Assembly: GCA_030532425.1 (NCBI GenBank)
Contig: JAUNLD010000007.1
Coordinates: 1 to 64,000, forward strand
Direction of reading: 5' to 3'
DNA: 64,000 nt
From: Lautropia sp.
Lineage (GTDB): Bacteria; Pseudomonadota; Gammaproteobacteria; Burkholderiales; Burkholderiaceae_E
Shown here in pieces: positions 46,545 to 55,144 of the stretch; position 1 is the first letter of the stretch; every line of letters starts with the position of its first letter. The notes below the pieces were generated by a model. That model searched no databases. It saw only the letters and a program-made list of their open reading frames with translations, and was not told the origin of the DNA. The translations under genes and the position numbers were made by a program.

Positions 46545-49185
46545 GCTGATACTCCTTGAGCATGGACTTCACCATCGCCTGGGGGCTGTAGTGTTCAAGA
46601 ACCTTGTGACGGGCGGCCTCGCCAAGGCGTTGCCGCAGGGGGGCATCCTCGACCAGACGCTGCATGGCGGCGGCCAGCGCATCGGTGTCTAGAGGGTCGA
46701 CCAGCAGACCGTTCTCGCCGTCGTCGATCGCCTCCGGCGTGCCACCCACGCGGGTGGCCACGATCGGCCGGCCCAGGGCCATGGCTTCCAGGATCACGTT
46801 CGAGAGGCCTTCGCGCAGCGACGGCGCCACCACGATATCGGCCGCGGCCATCAGTGCCGGCACGTCGTCGCGCTCGCCCAGCATCAGAACCTGCCCGGTC
46901 AGGCCGAGCCGGGTCGTGTGCGCCATCAGCGAGGGGCCCAGCGGGCCACTGCCCACCAGCAGCAGCCGCAGCTGCGGGCGACCGTGGGCCAGAGTGGCAA
47001 AGGCATCCAGCAGCCGCGGCAGGTTCTTGTGCTCGACCAGCCGACCGACGAACAGCAGCAGCATGCCCGGTGCCTGTGCAGGAGCGCTGCCGGAGGGCGC
47101 TGGCCGGGCATCGGCAGCTGATGACGGGGAGGCGTTTTCCGTGATCGCACGCGCGGCCGTGGGCAGGTACTTGTTGCGCAGCAGCCGTACCTCGTCGCTG
47201 GCGGGCTGATGCAGGCGCACCCCGTTGGGCACGATGCTGAACAGCGTTGCTGGCCAGTGCATCTGCTCGGCGGCATAGGCGGCCCCTTCTCTCGAATTGG
47301 AGACGATGGCCAGCGAGTTGCGGCTCACCCAGCGTTTCAGGCACCACTGGCGGCTGTTGTACCACTCGTAGGTGCCGCGCACCGAGCTGACCAGCGCCGG
47401 CCGCTGGCGGCAGGGCAGCAGCCGCACGGCGACGGTGCTCCACAGCTCGGCGGTAAACGAGAAGCCGTGCAGCACGTCCGGGCGCCAGGTGTGGATGGTC
47501 TGGCGCAGTTGCCGCAGGAAGCGCAGGTCGACGGGCTTGCGCTTGTCGACCCGGATGGTCTCGACCCCGGCCGCATGCAGCTCTTCCACCAGGAAGGAGG
47601 GATTGAGGAAGTAGACGACCACGCACTCGATCTGAAGGGCTTTCAGCCCGGTGGCCAGTTGCACGATCTGGCGCTGGCTGCCGCCCACCTCCATCTCGTC
47701 GGTGACGATCATCACGCGCAGCGGCATCGGCCGCGGAACCGGTGGTGAGGGAGGCCGTGTGGGATCGGCTGTCAGCGTGCGGGTGGCTTCGGCGGTCATG
47801 CTGGCCGAGCCCTCGCCGCTCATCGGCAGGCCGGCATGCACGCGCTGGATCAGGGCCAGCAGCTTGTCGGCCTCACGGTTGGCGTCAAAATCTTCGACGA
47901 TCACCTGGCGCGCCATGACGGCCAGGCGCTGACGCAGTGGGGCATCACCCAGCAGCCGGGCCATGGCATCGGCCAGTGGGGCAGCCTGACCGGGGGGCGC
48001 CAGCAGGCCCGACAGATCGTGTTCGATCAGCTCGGGAATGCCCGAGACGCGGGTGGACACCACGGTGGCACCGCTGGCCATGGCTTCCATCAGCGCGACC
48101 GGGATGCCGTCGGCATTGCCGTCGGCCAGTTGCACCGAGGGCAGCACAAAGATCGCGGCTTCACGGATGCGGCGACGCACGTCCTGCTGGGGCAGGGCGC
48201 CTGCCAGATGCACGTGCTCACCCAGCCGGGCCTGTGCGATCGCCTGTTGCAGCGTGGTTTTCAGTGGGCCGTCGCCAATGATCTCGCAGTGGAAATCGAT
48301 GCGCCGGTCATGCAGCAGGCGGCAGGCCTCGATCAGGTGAATGAAACCCTTGATCGGATCCAGCCGTCCGACGGCGACGATCCGCCGCGGCTGGCGGCCA
48401 TCCGGCTCGAAGGGGATTTCGTCAGGCAGGATGCCGCAGTGGACCACGGCCAGCTTGTCCCGCAGCGGCAGCGGCATCCGGCCCGAGAGCTTGCGGCGGT
48501 TGTAGTCCGAGATCGTCACGCTGAAATCGGCCTGACAGAGCTTGCCGGACAGGTCGTGATCGTGCACGAAGATGTCGTGGGCATGGCTGGTGAAGCTCCA
48601 GGGACGCTGGATGCGACCCGCCAGGATGCGGGCGGCGGTGCTGGGATAAGTGGCCCAGTGCGCATGCACGTGGTGGGGGTTGAAGTGGCGCACCGGGCCG
48701 ATCACCGCCAGCGTCCGCCACCAGGCGACCACGGACTTGAGCAGTTCGGTCGGGCGCTTCCAGAGGCTGCCCACCAGGGTGGCAAGCTCGCTCAGGCTGC
48801 GCAGCGGCCGGCGCAGCAACTGGGGCAGGCCCGAGCACAGCGAAGCCGACAGCGTGGCGGGTGGATAGATGACGCGATCGAGCAGCGTCTGCGCATCGGG
48901 TTGCACCATCGTCTCGCTGGCCGCCTTCAGCGACAGGATGCGGACCTCGGCACCGCGGGCCTGCAGCGCGCGGATTTCGCGGACGATGAAGGTTTCGGAC
49001 CAGCACGGAAACAGGGAGACCAGATAAAGCACGCGCAGGGGCTCGCCTTGTGCCGGCGTGGTGTCGCTGCCCAAGGCAGACGACAGCGATGGCCTCGACG
49101 GTGAGGGCGATGGCGCGGCAGGTGCGTCCGTCTGCGGCAGGGTCGAGGGCGCAGGGCGGGTGGACATGGGGGAGTTCTCCATCAT
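46528..49185 (-). CDS. bifunctional glycosyltransferase, two fused GT4 units
   Basis: 885-aa protein containing two complete GT-B glycosyltransferases. Unit 1 spans about residues 50-440 (LYLVSLFPCWSETFIVREIRAL; VAVGRLDPIKGFIHLIEAC; EAMASGATVVSTRVSGIPE). A Ser/Pro/Thr linker (about 445-480) leads to unit 2 (VTDEMEVGGSQRQIVQLATGL; LFVGRLVEHKNLPRLLDAF; REGLSNVILEAMALGRPIVATRVGGTPE). Start may be ATG 49185, overlapping the GT2 stop, or ATG 49167, which has GGAGAA nine bases upstream. Predicted to add two successive sugars. Confidence 0.88.
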   Translation of the reverse strand: MMENSPMSTRPAPSTLPQTDAPAAPSPSPSRPSLSSALGSDTTPAQGEPLRVLYLVSLFPCWSETFIVREIRALQARGAEVRILSLKAASETMVQPDAQTLLDRVIYPPATLSASLCSGLPQLLRRPLRSLSELATLVGSLWKRPTELLKSVVAWWRTLAVIGPVRHFNPHHVHAHWATYPSTAARILAGRIQRPWSFTSHAHDIFVHDHDLSGKLCQADFSVTISDYNRRKLSGRMPLPLRDKLAVVHCGILPDEIPFEPDGRQPRRIVAVGRLDPIKGFIHLIEACRLLHDRRIDFHCEIIGDGPLKTTLQQAIAQARLGEHVHLAGALPQQDVRRRIREAAIFVLPSVQLADGNADGIPVALMEAMASGATVVSTRVSGIPELIEHDLSGLLAPPGQAAPLADAMARLLGDAPLRQRLAVMARQVIVEDFDANREADKLLALIQRVHAGLPMSGEGSASMTAEATRTLTADPTRPPSPPVPRPMPLRVMIVTDEMEVGGSQRQIVQLATGLKALQIECVVVYFLNPSFLVEELHAAGVETIRVDKRKPVDLRFLRQLRQTIHTWRPDVLHGFSFTAELWSTVAVRLLPCRQRPALVSSVRGTYEWYNSRQWCLKRWVSRNSLAIVSNSREGAAYAAEQMHWPATLFSIVPNGVRLHQPASDEVRLLRNKYLPTAARAITENASPSSAADARPAPSGSAPAQAPGMLLLFVGRLVEHKNLPRLLDAFATLAHGRPQLRLLLVGSGPLGPSLMAHTTRLGLTGQVLMLGERDDVPALMAAADIVVAPSLREGLSNVILEAMALGRPIVATRVGGTPEAIDDGENGLLVDPLDTDALAAAMQRLVEDAPLRQRLGEAARHKVLEHYSPQAMVKSMLKEYQRVSQR

Positions 49186-50525
49186 CCGCGCGCTGCCGGC
49201 GGAGGGGATTGTCGGGAGGCCGGGGGGCTGCCCGGGTGGGCGGCCGTGCCACGGGCGGGTGCATGGACTGGATCCGCAGGCCCGGTCCCGTCGGCCGGCT
49301 GGGCACCAGCGCCCCAGCGGTGCAGGTCACGGTTGCGCAGGAATTCGATCAAGCCCAGCACGATGAACAGGTGCATCTCGACGAAGGTGTTGGACAGCCG
49401 TACCGGCAGCCAGCGGCGGCTGGCCGGCCACAACCGGGCCGCCACCGCACCGGCGATGATGGCCAGCCCGGCAGACAGCGTCAGCGCAAAGAACCACGAC
49501 TGCCGGGCCAGCACGATGCTGGCCACCAGCATCACCAGCAGGGCCACGGGGGTCAGCAGACGGCAGAGCTTGTGTGAGAAGAAGCCGAAGAAGGCCGGAT
49601 TGCCGAAGGGGCTGGCCAGACGCGGTGCCAGTTGCAGCAACTGGAAATTCCCGGCCAGCGTGCGGATCTTGCGGCGACGCTCCTGTGCCATCGACGATGA
49701 GGGCAGGTCGAAGGCCACGGCCCGCTGCTCGAAGCCGGTGCGGTGCCCATCCATCACCATCTGCATCGGGATCAGCACGTCATCGAGGATGGTTTCGGCC
49801 GGAATCGGCCGGAAGGCCGCACGGCGCATCACATAGAGGGCGCCTGTCATGCCGATCGTGGATGCCACCTCGCTTTCGGTGCGCCGCAGCCATTTCTCGT
49901 AACGCCAGTAGGCATCGATGCCCTGGCCCACGAAATTGCCCTCGGGCACCTCGAACTGAAGCTCGCCACTGATGGCTGCCTTGGCCGGTTCACGGTTCAG
50001 CGCCTCGACCAGCCGGCGGATGGCATCCGGAGCCAGCCGCTGCCGCGCGTCGCTCATCACCACCACCGGCTGCGTGCACCGGGCCACGGCATCATTGAGC
50101 GTGGCCGCCTTGCCGCGGTGCTGCGGGTAGCGCAGCACGGTGACGCGTGGATCGCCCAGCGCCTCGGCGGCGCGGGCCGTGTCCTCGTCGGGGCCGTCGA
50201 TGGCCAGCAGCACATGGATGCGACCGGCCGGATAGTCGCTGTCCAGGCAGCTGCGCAGCTTGGGGCCAATCTGGTGCGGGGCGTGGCGGGCGACGATCAC
50301 CACCGCCACCGGCGGCAGGGCGTCATCCGATCCGGTGGCTGATGATGACGGGTGTGCCTGGTCTGCCTGGTGTGCGGGCGACGGGGGCTTGTCGGTGCCC
50401 ATCTGGGTCTTGCCACGACGCTGTTGCCGCTTTTTCTGCCACAACAGCACGCAGGGGTAGCCCAGATAGGTGTACAGCATCCAGGCAGCGGCCAGGATGA
50501 AGGCAAGCAGCCAGAAGGTGTTCAT
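49182..50525 (-). CDS. GT2-family membrane glycosyltransferase
   Basis: 447-aa inverting glycosyltransferase: one N-terminal helix, a GT-A catalytic domain with LLAIDGPDEDT, VVVMSDARQ and ETILDDVLIP as donor/metal/base motifs and a QERRRK segment in place of the usual QxxRW, then three C-terminal helices. Similar in shape to IcaA- or cellulose-synthase-like enzymes. A Pro/Ser-rich tail. Start and stop overlap the neighbouring genes as ATGA at each end. Confidence 0.87.
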   Translation of the reverse strand: MNTFWLLAFILAAAWMLYTYLGYPCVLLWQKKRQQRRGKTQMGTDKPPSPAHQADQAHPSSSATGSDDALPPVAVVIVARHAPHQIGPKLRSCLDSDYPAGRIHVLLAIDGPDEDTARAAEALGDPRVTVLRYPQHRGKAATLNDAVARCTQPVVVMSDARQRLAPDAIRRLVEALNREPAKAAISGELQFEVPEGNFVGQGIDAYWRYEKWLRRTESEVASTIGMTGALYVMRRAAFRPIPAETILDDVLIPMQMVMDGHRTGFEQRAVAFDLPSSSMAQERRRKIRTLAGNFQLLQLAPRLASPFGNPAFFGFFSHKLCRLLTPVALLVMLVASIVLARQSWFFALTLSAGLAIIAGAVAARLWPASRRWLPVRLSNTFVEMHLFIVLGLIEFLRNRDLHRWGAGAQPADGTGPADPVHAPARGTAAHPGSPPASRQSPPPAARG

Positions 50526-51481
50526 GAGGCGTCGGTGGTGGCGGACGAGCGAGCCCGGGCGTCCGGGTGAGCGCCAGTGGGCGTCCGGGCGGCGCTGTCT
50601 GCGCCGGGGCCAGAGCTGGAGGGGGCGGCTGCGGCCTGGGGGGCTGCGGGCTGCGTGTTCACGGGCTGCGTCGCCGATGCGGCCGGGGCTTCGGCGCGGC
50701 TGCCCAGCAGCAGGGCGCGCAGCCGTTCGTGCCCCTGGTTGCCCAGCAGCTTCTTGGAGAGGCCCAGCACCTGGTGGCGCGCCCGTTGCTTGAACATCGC
50801 CACCGGGTGCTGGGTGATCCAGGCGATGAAGCGGCGCTCGTCGGTGTTGTGCAGCATCGCCAGGCGCGGAATCTCGACAGCCTCACCGGCGGAGGGCACG
50901 TGGGCCGTTGGCCAGACACCCGCCCGCGACGAGCAGACCGCGGCATAACCCAGCTGACGGGCCGTGGCCATGAAGCCGGGGGGCATCCGGCCACCGGCCG
51001 GGGCGTAGATCGTCACCGGCTGGCCGATGGCGTCCTCGATCGCCGCCTTCGAGTCGGCCAGCTCGGCCTGCACCTCGGCGGGCGTGAGCTGGTCCAGATA
51101 GCGGTGGTGCATGCCGTGCGACTGGACCGACATGCCCAGCGCCGCCATCTCGCGCAGTGCCGGCCAGTCGAGAAAACCGGGCCTGCCTACCATCGACGGA
51201 TTGACGAAGAACTCGGCGCTGCCACCGTGACGGGCAATCTGTTCGGCCGCTGCTCCGTTGGAGAGGTGGCCGTCGTCGAAGGTCAGGCACACGGGAGGGC
51301 GTGATGTGGCGGCAGGGTGGCCGGCCAGCAGCTCGCGCACGCTGGCCGGGCGGCTGCCGTGTTCGGAGATCAGGGCCAGCTGCCGGGCGAACTGTTCGGG
51401 CGAGACGCTGTAATGCGGATCGGCACCCACGGCGTCGCCGGCGACGATGGCGTGGTACATCAGGACGGTGCGCGCTTTCAT
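50522..51481 (-). CDS. polysaccharide deacetylase (second copy)
   Basis: 319-aa NodB-domain protein distinct from the copy at 40550. Motifs: LTFDDGH (residues 67-72) and SHGMHHR (121-127) provide the Asp and His metal ligands, IYAPAGGR is the third motif. No signal peptide. The last 60 residues are Ala/Ser/Pro-rich. ATGA overlaps with both the flippase gene upstream and the GT2 gene downstream. Two deacetylases in one operon suggest two different acetyl groups or steps. Confidence 0.88.
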   Translation of the reverse strand: MKARTVLMYHAIVAGDAVGADPHYSVSPEQFARQLALISEHGSRPASVRELLAGHPAATSRPPVCLTFDDGHLSNGAAAEQIARHGGSAEFFVNPSMVGRPGFLDWPALREMAALGMSVQSHGMHHRYLDQLTPAEVQAELADSKAAIEDAIGQPVTIYAPAGGRMPPGFMATARQLGYAAVCSSRAGVWPTAHVPSAGEAVEIPRLAMLHNTDERRFIAWITQHPVAMFKQRARHQVLGLSKKLLGNQGHERLRALLLGSRAEAPAASATQPVNTQPAAPQAAAAPSSSGPGADSAARTPTGAHPDARARSSATTDAS

Positions 51482-52959
51482 GACCTGCCTTTCATCAGGC
51501 CAAGGCGTGCGACTGCCTGCAGGGCAAGGGCACGGCTCTGCCTGTCGAGGGAAATGACCAGTGAGGAATAGATGAGGACACCAGCCAGGATGCGGGCCAG
51601 AAGGGTTTGCAGATCATCGTTCAGATCGATCCGGGACAGAAGGCCATACATCACGGCAGCGGCCATTACGAAGACAAGAATACGCCGACTGTCGGGACGG
51701 ATGGCGATCGTCCGACGCCCCAGGCGGGTGGCCAGCAGCACCATCAGCGCATAGGCGGCCAGGGTGGCGATGGCGGCGCCCTCGATGCCCCAGCGCGGGA
51801 TCAGCAGCAGGTTCAACCCCACGTTGAGGGCGGCGGCCGACAGGATCGACAGCAGGATCAGGGGCGAGCGCTTTTCGATCTGCAGACCAGCCGAAGCCAC
51901 CGGAAACAGCCCCTGCAGGGCGACGCCACCGATCACCCACGGAATGATGCCGGCCCCGGCCTGATACTTGTCCGAGGCCACCAGCGTCAGCAGCGGTTCG
52001 GCCACGGCCGAGACGCCGGCCACCATCGGCAGGGCAAACAGCAGGTAAACATGGAACACCCGTTGCAGGAACGCCTGGGTGGTGTCGGCGCCCTCGTTGG
52101 CCCAAAGCCGCAACACCATCGGTGTGACGGCTCCGGTGAAGGCCATCACCAGCACGGCACCGATGTAGTCACACAGATTGTAAGGCGCCGAGTAGATTCC
52201 CAGATCGGCCGAGCCCAGCATCCGCTGAATCAGCAGGCGGTCACCCATGCCCAGCAGGACCGACGACAGCTCCATCGCCACCAGCGGCAGGGAAAAGCGC
52301 AGCAGCATGCCCAGCAGCGGCCGGGAGAAATCCCGCGGCGACCATGGGTTGCGCCGGAAGAACCACCATGCCAGCACACCCAGTCCCAGCGATTCGGCCA
52401 CGATCTGTGCGCTGTAGAAACCCCAGAGCGAGGCATGGACGTACAGCAGGGTGCCCAGCATCGCCAGCAGGCTGGCATAGCGCTGCACGACGGAATACAG
52501 CGACAGCACGCCGCTCAGCTCACGGGCACGCAGCTGGTTGATGACGGTACTGGACAGGCACTGCATCAGCGCCAGCGGCGCCACCAGAAGCAGCAGCTGC
52601 CGGTACTGCGCATCAGAAAAGACGCGCTCGGGCAGCAGCCCGATCACCAGCATCCACAGCAGGGCGGCCAGCAGGCTGAAGCCCGCCTGCCCGAGGTAGA
52701 CGGTGCTTTCATACTGTCCCATCGTCCACGGTGACTGGCCGGCACGGACCTCGCTGTAAAAACGCAGCGCAGCCTGCTGCAACCCCAGTTTGCCAACGGC
52801 TGCCAGCGCCGTGACCAGCACGCCGATCAGGCTCATCAGCCCATAATCGGCCACCGGAAAGATGCGCGTCAGGAAGGGGAACGAAACGATGCTTGCCAGC
52901 GTGACGAGCAGGCTGGCAAGCGAGTAGCGGGAAAAATGAGCAGCAAGCCGATTCAGCAT
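51478..52959 (-). CDS. wzx: Wzx-type lipid-linked repeat-unit flippase
   Basis: 493-aa MOP-superfamily membrane protein with twelve to fourteen helices, starting RLAAHFSRYSLASLLVTLASIVSFPFLTRIF, a typical polysaccharide biosynthesis/Wzx opening. Predicted to flip undecaprenyl-linked repeat units to the periplasm for the polymerase at 39174. Overlaps the deacetylase gene downstream as ATGA. Confidence 0.88.
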   Translation of the reverse strand: MLNRLAAHFSRYSLASLLVTLASIVSFPFLTRIFPVADYGLMSLIGVLVTALAAVGKLGLQQAALRFYSEVRAGQSPWTMGQYESTVYLGQAGFSLLAALLWMLVIGLLPERVFSDAQYRQLLLLVAPLALMQCLSSTVINQLRARELSGVLSLYSVVQRYASLLAMLGTLLYVHASLWGFYSAQIVAESLGLGVLAWWFFRRNPWSPRDFSRPLLGMLLRFSLPLVAMELSSVLLGMGDRLLIQRMLGSADLGIYSAPYNLCDYIGAVLVMAFTGAVTPMVLRLWANEGADTTQAFLQRVFHVYLLFALPMVAGVSAVAEPLLTLVASDKYQAGAGIIPWVIGGVALQGLFPVASAGLQIEKRSPLILLSILSAAALNVGLNLLLIPRWGIEGAAIATLAAYALMVLLATRLGRRTIAIRPDSRRILVFVMAAAVMYGLLSRIDLNDDLQTLLARILAGVLIYSSLVISLDRQSRALALQAVARLGLMKGRS

Positions 52960-52981
52960 CGAGCAGCGCCGATGCCGGCTT

Positions 52982-53962
52982 TCAGTCCTGGGGGATGGTG
53001 TCGAGACGGACCAGAACGGAGTTGGTCACCTGCGAGATCTGGTTCAGCGTGGCGTCGAAGGCCGTCATGCGCCTTTCCAGCGTCTGTAGACGGGCATCGC
53101 TCGAAGGGCTGTCGGTCTGGGGGGCGGTGCTGGTGCTGCGCCATTCCTCGTCCATGTCCTGAAGTGTCGAATCGACGTCGGCGGCACGGATGCGGCTTTG
53201 CTCCTCGACGTAGGCTTGCGTCAGCAGGCGCTCGCACAGGGTGTTGATCTTGCGCGGATTGCCGCTGGTGGCTTGCTGGATGCGCGTGATCGCCTCGGCA
53301 TCGAAGGGGATCTCGCCATTCTGCCAGCCAGCCAGCTGCATCCGGCGCAGGATGTACTGCGGCACTTCGTCGGCCGACAGGCCATCGATGTGGTCGGTGA
53401 CCAGAAAGCGCTGGCGCAGGGATTCGTGGCGGGGGCTGGCCAGGCGGGCCCGCAGTCCGGGCTGTGCCACCAGAAAGATCTGGAGCAGCAGGCTGCCGCT
53501 GTTGGGGGACTGCATGTCGGACAGCAGCCGGATCAGGTCGAGCGCCTCGTCATCCAGATTGTGCGCCTCGTCGATGACGAGCAGGAAGCGCTCGCCGGCA
53601 TCGACCCGCGCCAGCAGGTGCTTTTGCAGCACCTGCATCATCTCGGCGGTGGCGGTGCCCGCAGCAGCTTCGACACCGAACACGTTCAGTATCTGCTGCA
53701 TCAGCCCGTGGGCATCGATGCGCGGGATGGTGATGGTGTGAACCTGGATGCCGGCATCGGGCAGGCGGCGGCTGATGTTCTGGATCAGCAGTGTCTTGCC
53801 GCAGCCGGTTCCGCCCGTCAGAAGCACCAGCCCTTCACGCTGATACAGGCCATACTTGAGCGAATTGACAGCACGCTGGATGGCTTCGCTGTTGAACAGG
53901 AAGCGGAGATGCGGATTCAGGCGAAACGGTTTGGACTTCAGGCCAAAGTGTGCTTTGTACAT
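52982..53962 (-). CDS. ExeA-like AAA ATPase of EPS locus
   Basis: 326-aa ATPase. It begins MYKAHFGLKSKPFRLNPHLRFLF, the signature opening of the PEP-CTERM/EPS-locus ATPases, with Walker A GGTGCGKT (50-57), Walker B LLVIDEAH (about 127-134) and a C-terminal winged-helix/arginine region (SGNPRKINTLCERLL). In this type of locus the gene normally follows the tyrosine kinase, as here. Role unknown; possibly assembly or regulation of the export complex. Confidence 0.87.
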   Translation of the reverse strand: MYKAHFGLKSKPFRLNPHLRFLFNSEAIQRAVNSLKYGLYQREGLVLLTGGTGCGKTLLIQNISRRLPDAGIQVHTITIPRIDAHGLMQQILNVFGVEAAAGTATAEMMQVLQKHLLARVDAGERFLLVIDEAHNLDDEALDLIRLLSDMQSPNSGSLLLQIFLVAQPGLRARLASPRHESLRQRFLVTDHIDGLSADEVPQYILRRMQLAGWQNGEIPFDAEAITRIQQATSGNPRKINTLCERLLTQAYVEEQSRIRAADVDSTLQDMDEEWRSTSTAPQTDSPSSDARLQTLERRMTAFDATLNQISQVTNSVLVRLDTIPQD

Positions 53963-53965
53963 GAA

Positions 53966-55144
53966 TCAGTATCCGTAGTAGGCCGGGGCCGAGGGCTGGA
54001 CGGGTGCCTTGTTGAACAGCAGGCCGACCGCTTCGCAGTTTTCGAGCTGGACGAGGGCTTCGTTGACGGCGCTGCGGGGGGTGTCGCCCGCCGCCACCAC
54101 CAGCAGTACCTGGCCTACCAGGGCGGAGAGCGAACGGGTTTCGGTAACGGGCAGCAGGGGCGGGCTGTCGAAGATGATGACGTGATGGGGCAGGGCTGCC
54201 TTCAGGCGCTCGACCAGTGCTGCCATGTTGGCCGAGGCCAGCAGGTCGACCGGATGGTGCAGCAGCTGGCCGGCGGGCAACAGCGTCAGGTTCTGGACGG
54301 GTGTGCGCAACAGCATGTCGGCCAGTGGCAGCGACGGGTCATCCAGATAGTCGGTCAGGCCGCGGCGCCCGGTCAGATCCAGGCGCAGCGTGTTGGCCAC
54401 GTTGGGACGGGCGATGTCGGCATCGACCAGCAGCACCGGATGCTCGCCACCGATGGCAATGCTGATTGCCAGGTTGATGGCGGAGAAGGTCTTGCCTTCG
54501 CCGGGCAGCGAGCTGGTCACCATGATGAGGCGGCCGTTGTCGACCACCGGACGCAGGCGGCCGAAGGCGTTGTCCAGTAGCCGGCGTTTCACCAGGCGGA
54601 ATTCCTGATGGATCTTGGCGGTCTTGTCATCAGGTACCAGGAAGCCGCGTGACTTCAGGTCGTCGAAGTCGAAGCGGACGATGTTGCCAGGTGCCGGGTG
54701 CAGCGTGGCCTGGGGGGCCGGTGCCGGGGCCGACGCCATCGGGTTGCTGACACCGCGCGGGCCGACGGTTTGGCCGCCGAGGGGCGCACGCGCGGCCGTG
54801 GCGGTGTGGCTGGTGGCGGCTGGCCGTGCGGCGGGCGGCGGCAGCGGTGCGGGGGGAGCGGCCATCGGGCGTGGCGACACACTGGCCGGGCTGCCGGCCC
54901 CGCCACGTTGCTGGGCGGCGCGCTCCTGGGCACGCAGCTTGCGCAGGGCGTCGGCCCGGGCGATGTCGGCGCGGATGCGGGCAGCCATCGCCTCCTCGGC
55001 GGCTGCCGAGGAGCCGATCAGTGTCTGCGTGTCATCGGGCGGCAGCGTGTTGGGGGCAAAGACGGTGTGCGGAGCCGTCGAGCGCACGGCGGTGGTCTGG
55101 TCGCCGAGCTTTTTCATCGCCCGCTGGACAAGGCGCTTGTTCAT
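53966..55144 (-). CDS. CpsD/CapB-like tyrosine autokinase
   Basis: 392-aa cytoplasmic BY-kinase ATPase: Walker A SSLPGEGKT (about 211-219), Walker A' LLVDADIARP (238-247), Walker B VIIFDSPPLLPVTE. The first 150 residues are unusual, a helical stretch (AAAEEAMAARIRADIARADALRKLRAQERAAQQ) followed by Pro/Ala-rich sequence. The C-terminal tyrosine tail is minimal (YYGY). Overlaps the chain-length gene as ATGA; the two together form a Wzc-like pair controlling polymer length. Confidence 0.88.
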   Translation of the reverse strand: MNKRLVQRAMKKLGDQTTAVRSTAPHTVFAPNTLPPDDTQTLIGSSAAAEEAMAARIRADIARADALRKLRAQERAAQQRGGAGSPASVSPRPMAAPPAPLPPPAARPAATSHTATAARAPLGGQTVGPRGVSNPMASAPAPAPQATLHPAPGNIVRFDFDDLKSRGFLVPDDKTAKIHQEFRLVKRRLLDNAFGRLRPVVDNGRLIMVTSSLPGEGKTFSAINLAISIAIGGEHPVLLVDADIARPNVANTLRLDLTGRRGLTDYLDDPSLPLADMLLRTPVQNLTLLPAGQLLHHPVDLLASANMAALVERLKAALPHHVIIFDSPPLLPVTETRSLSALVGQVLLVVAAGDTPRSAVNEALVQLENCEAVGLLFNKAPVQPSAPAYYGY

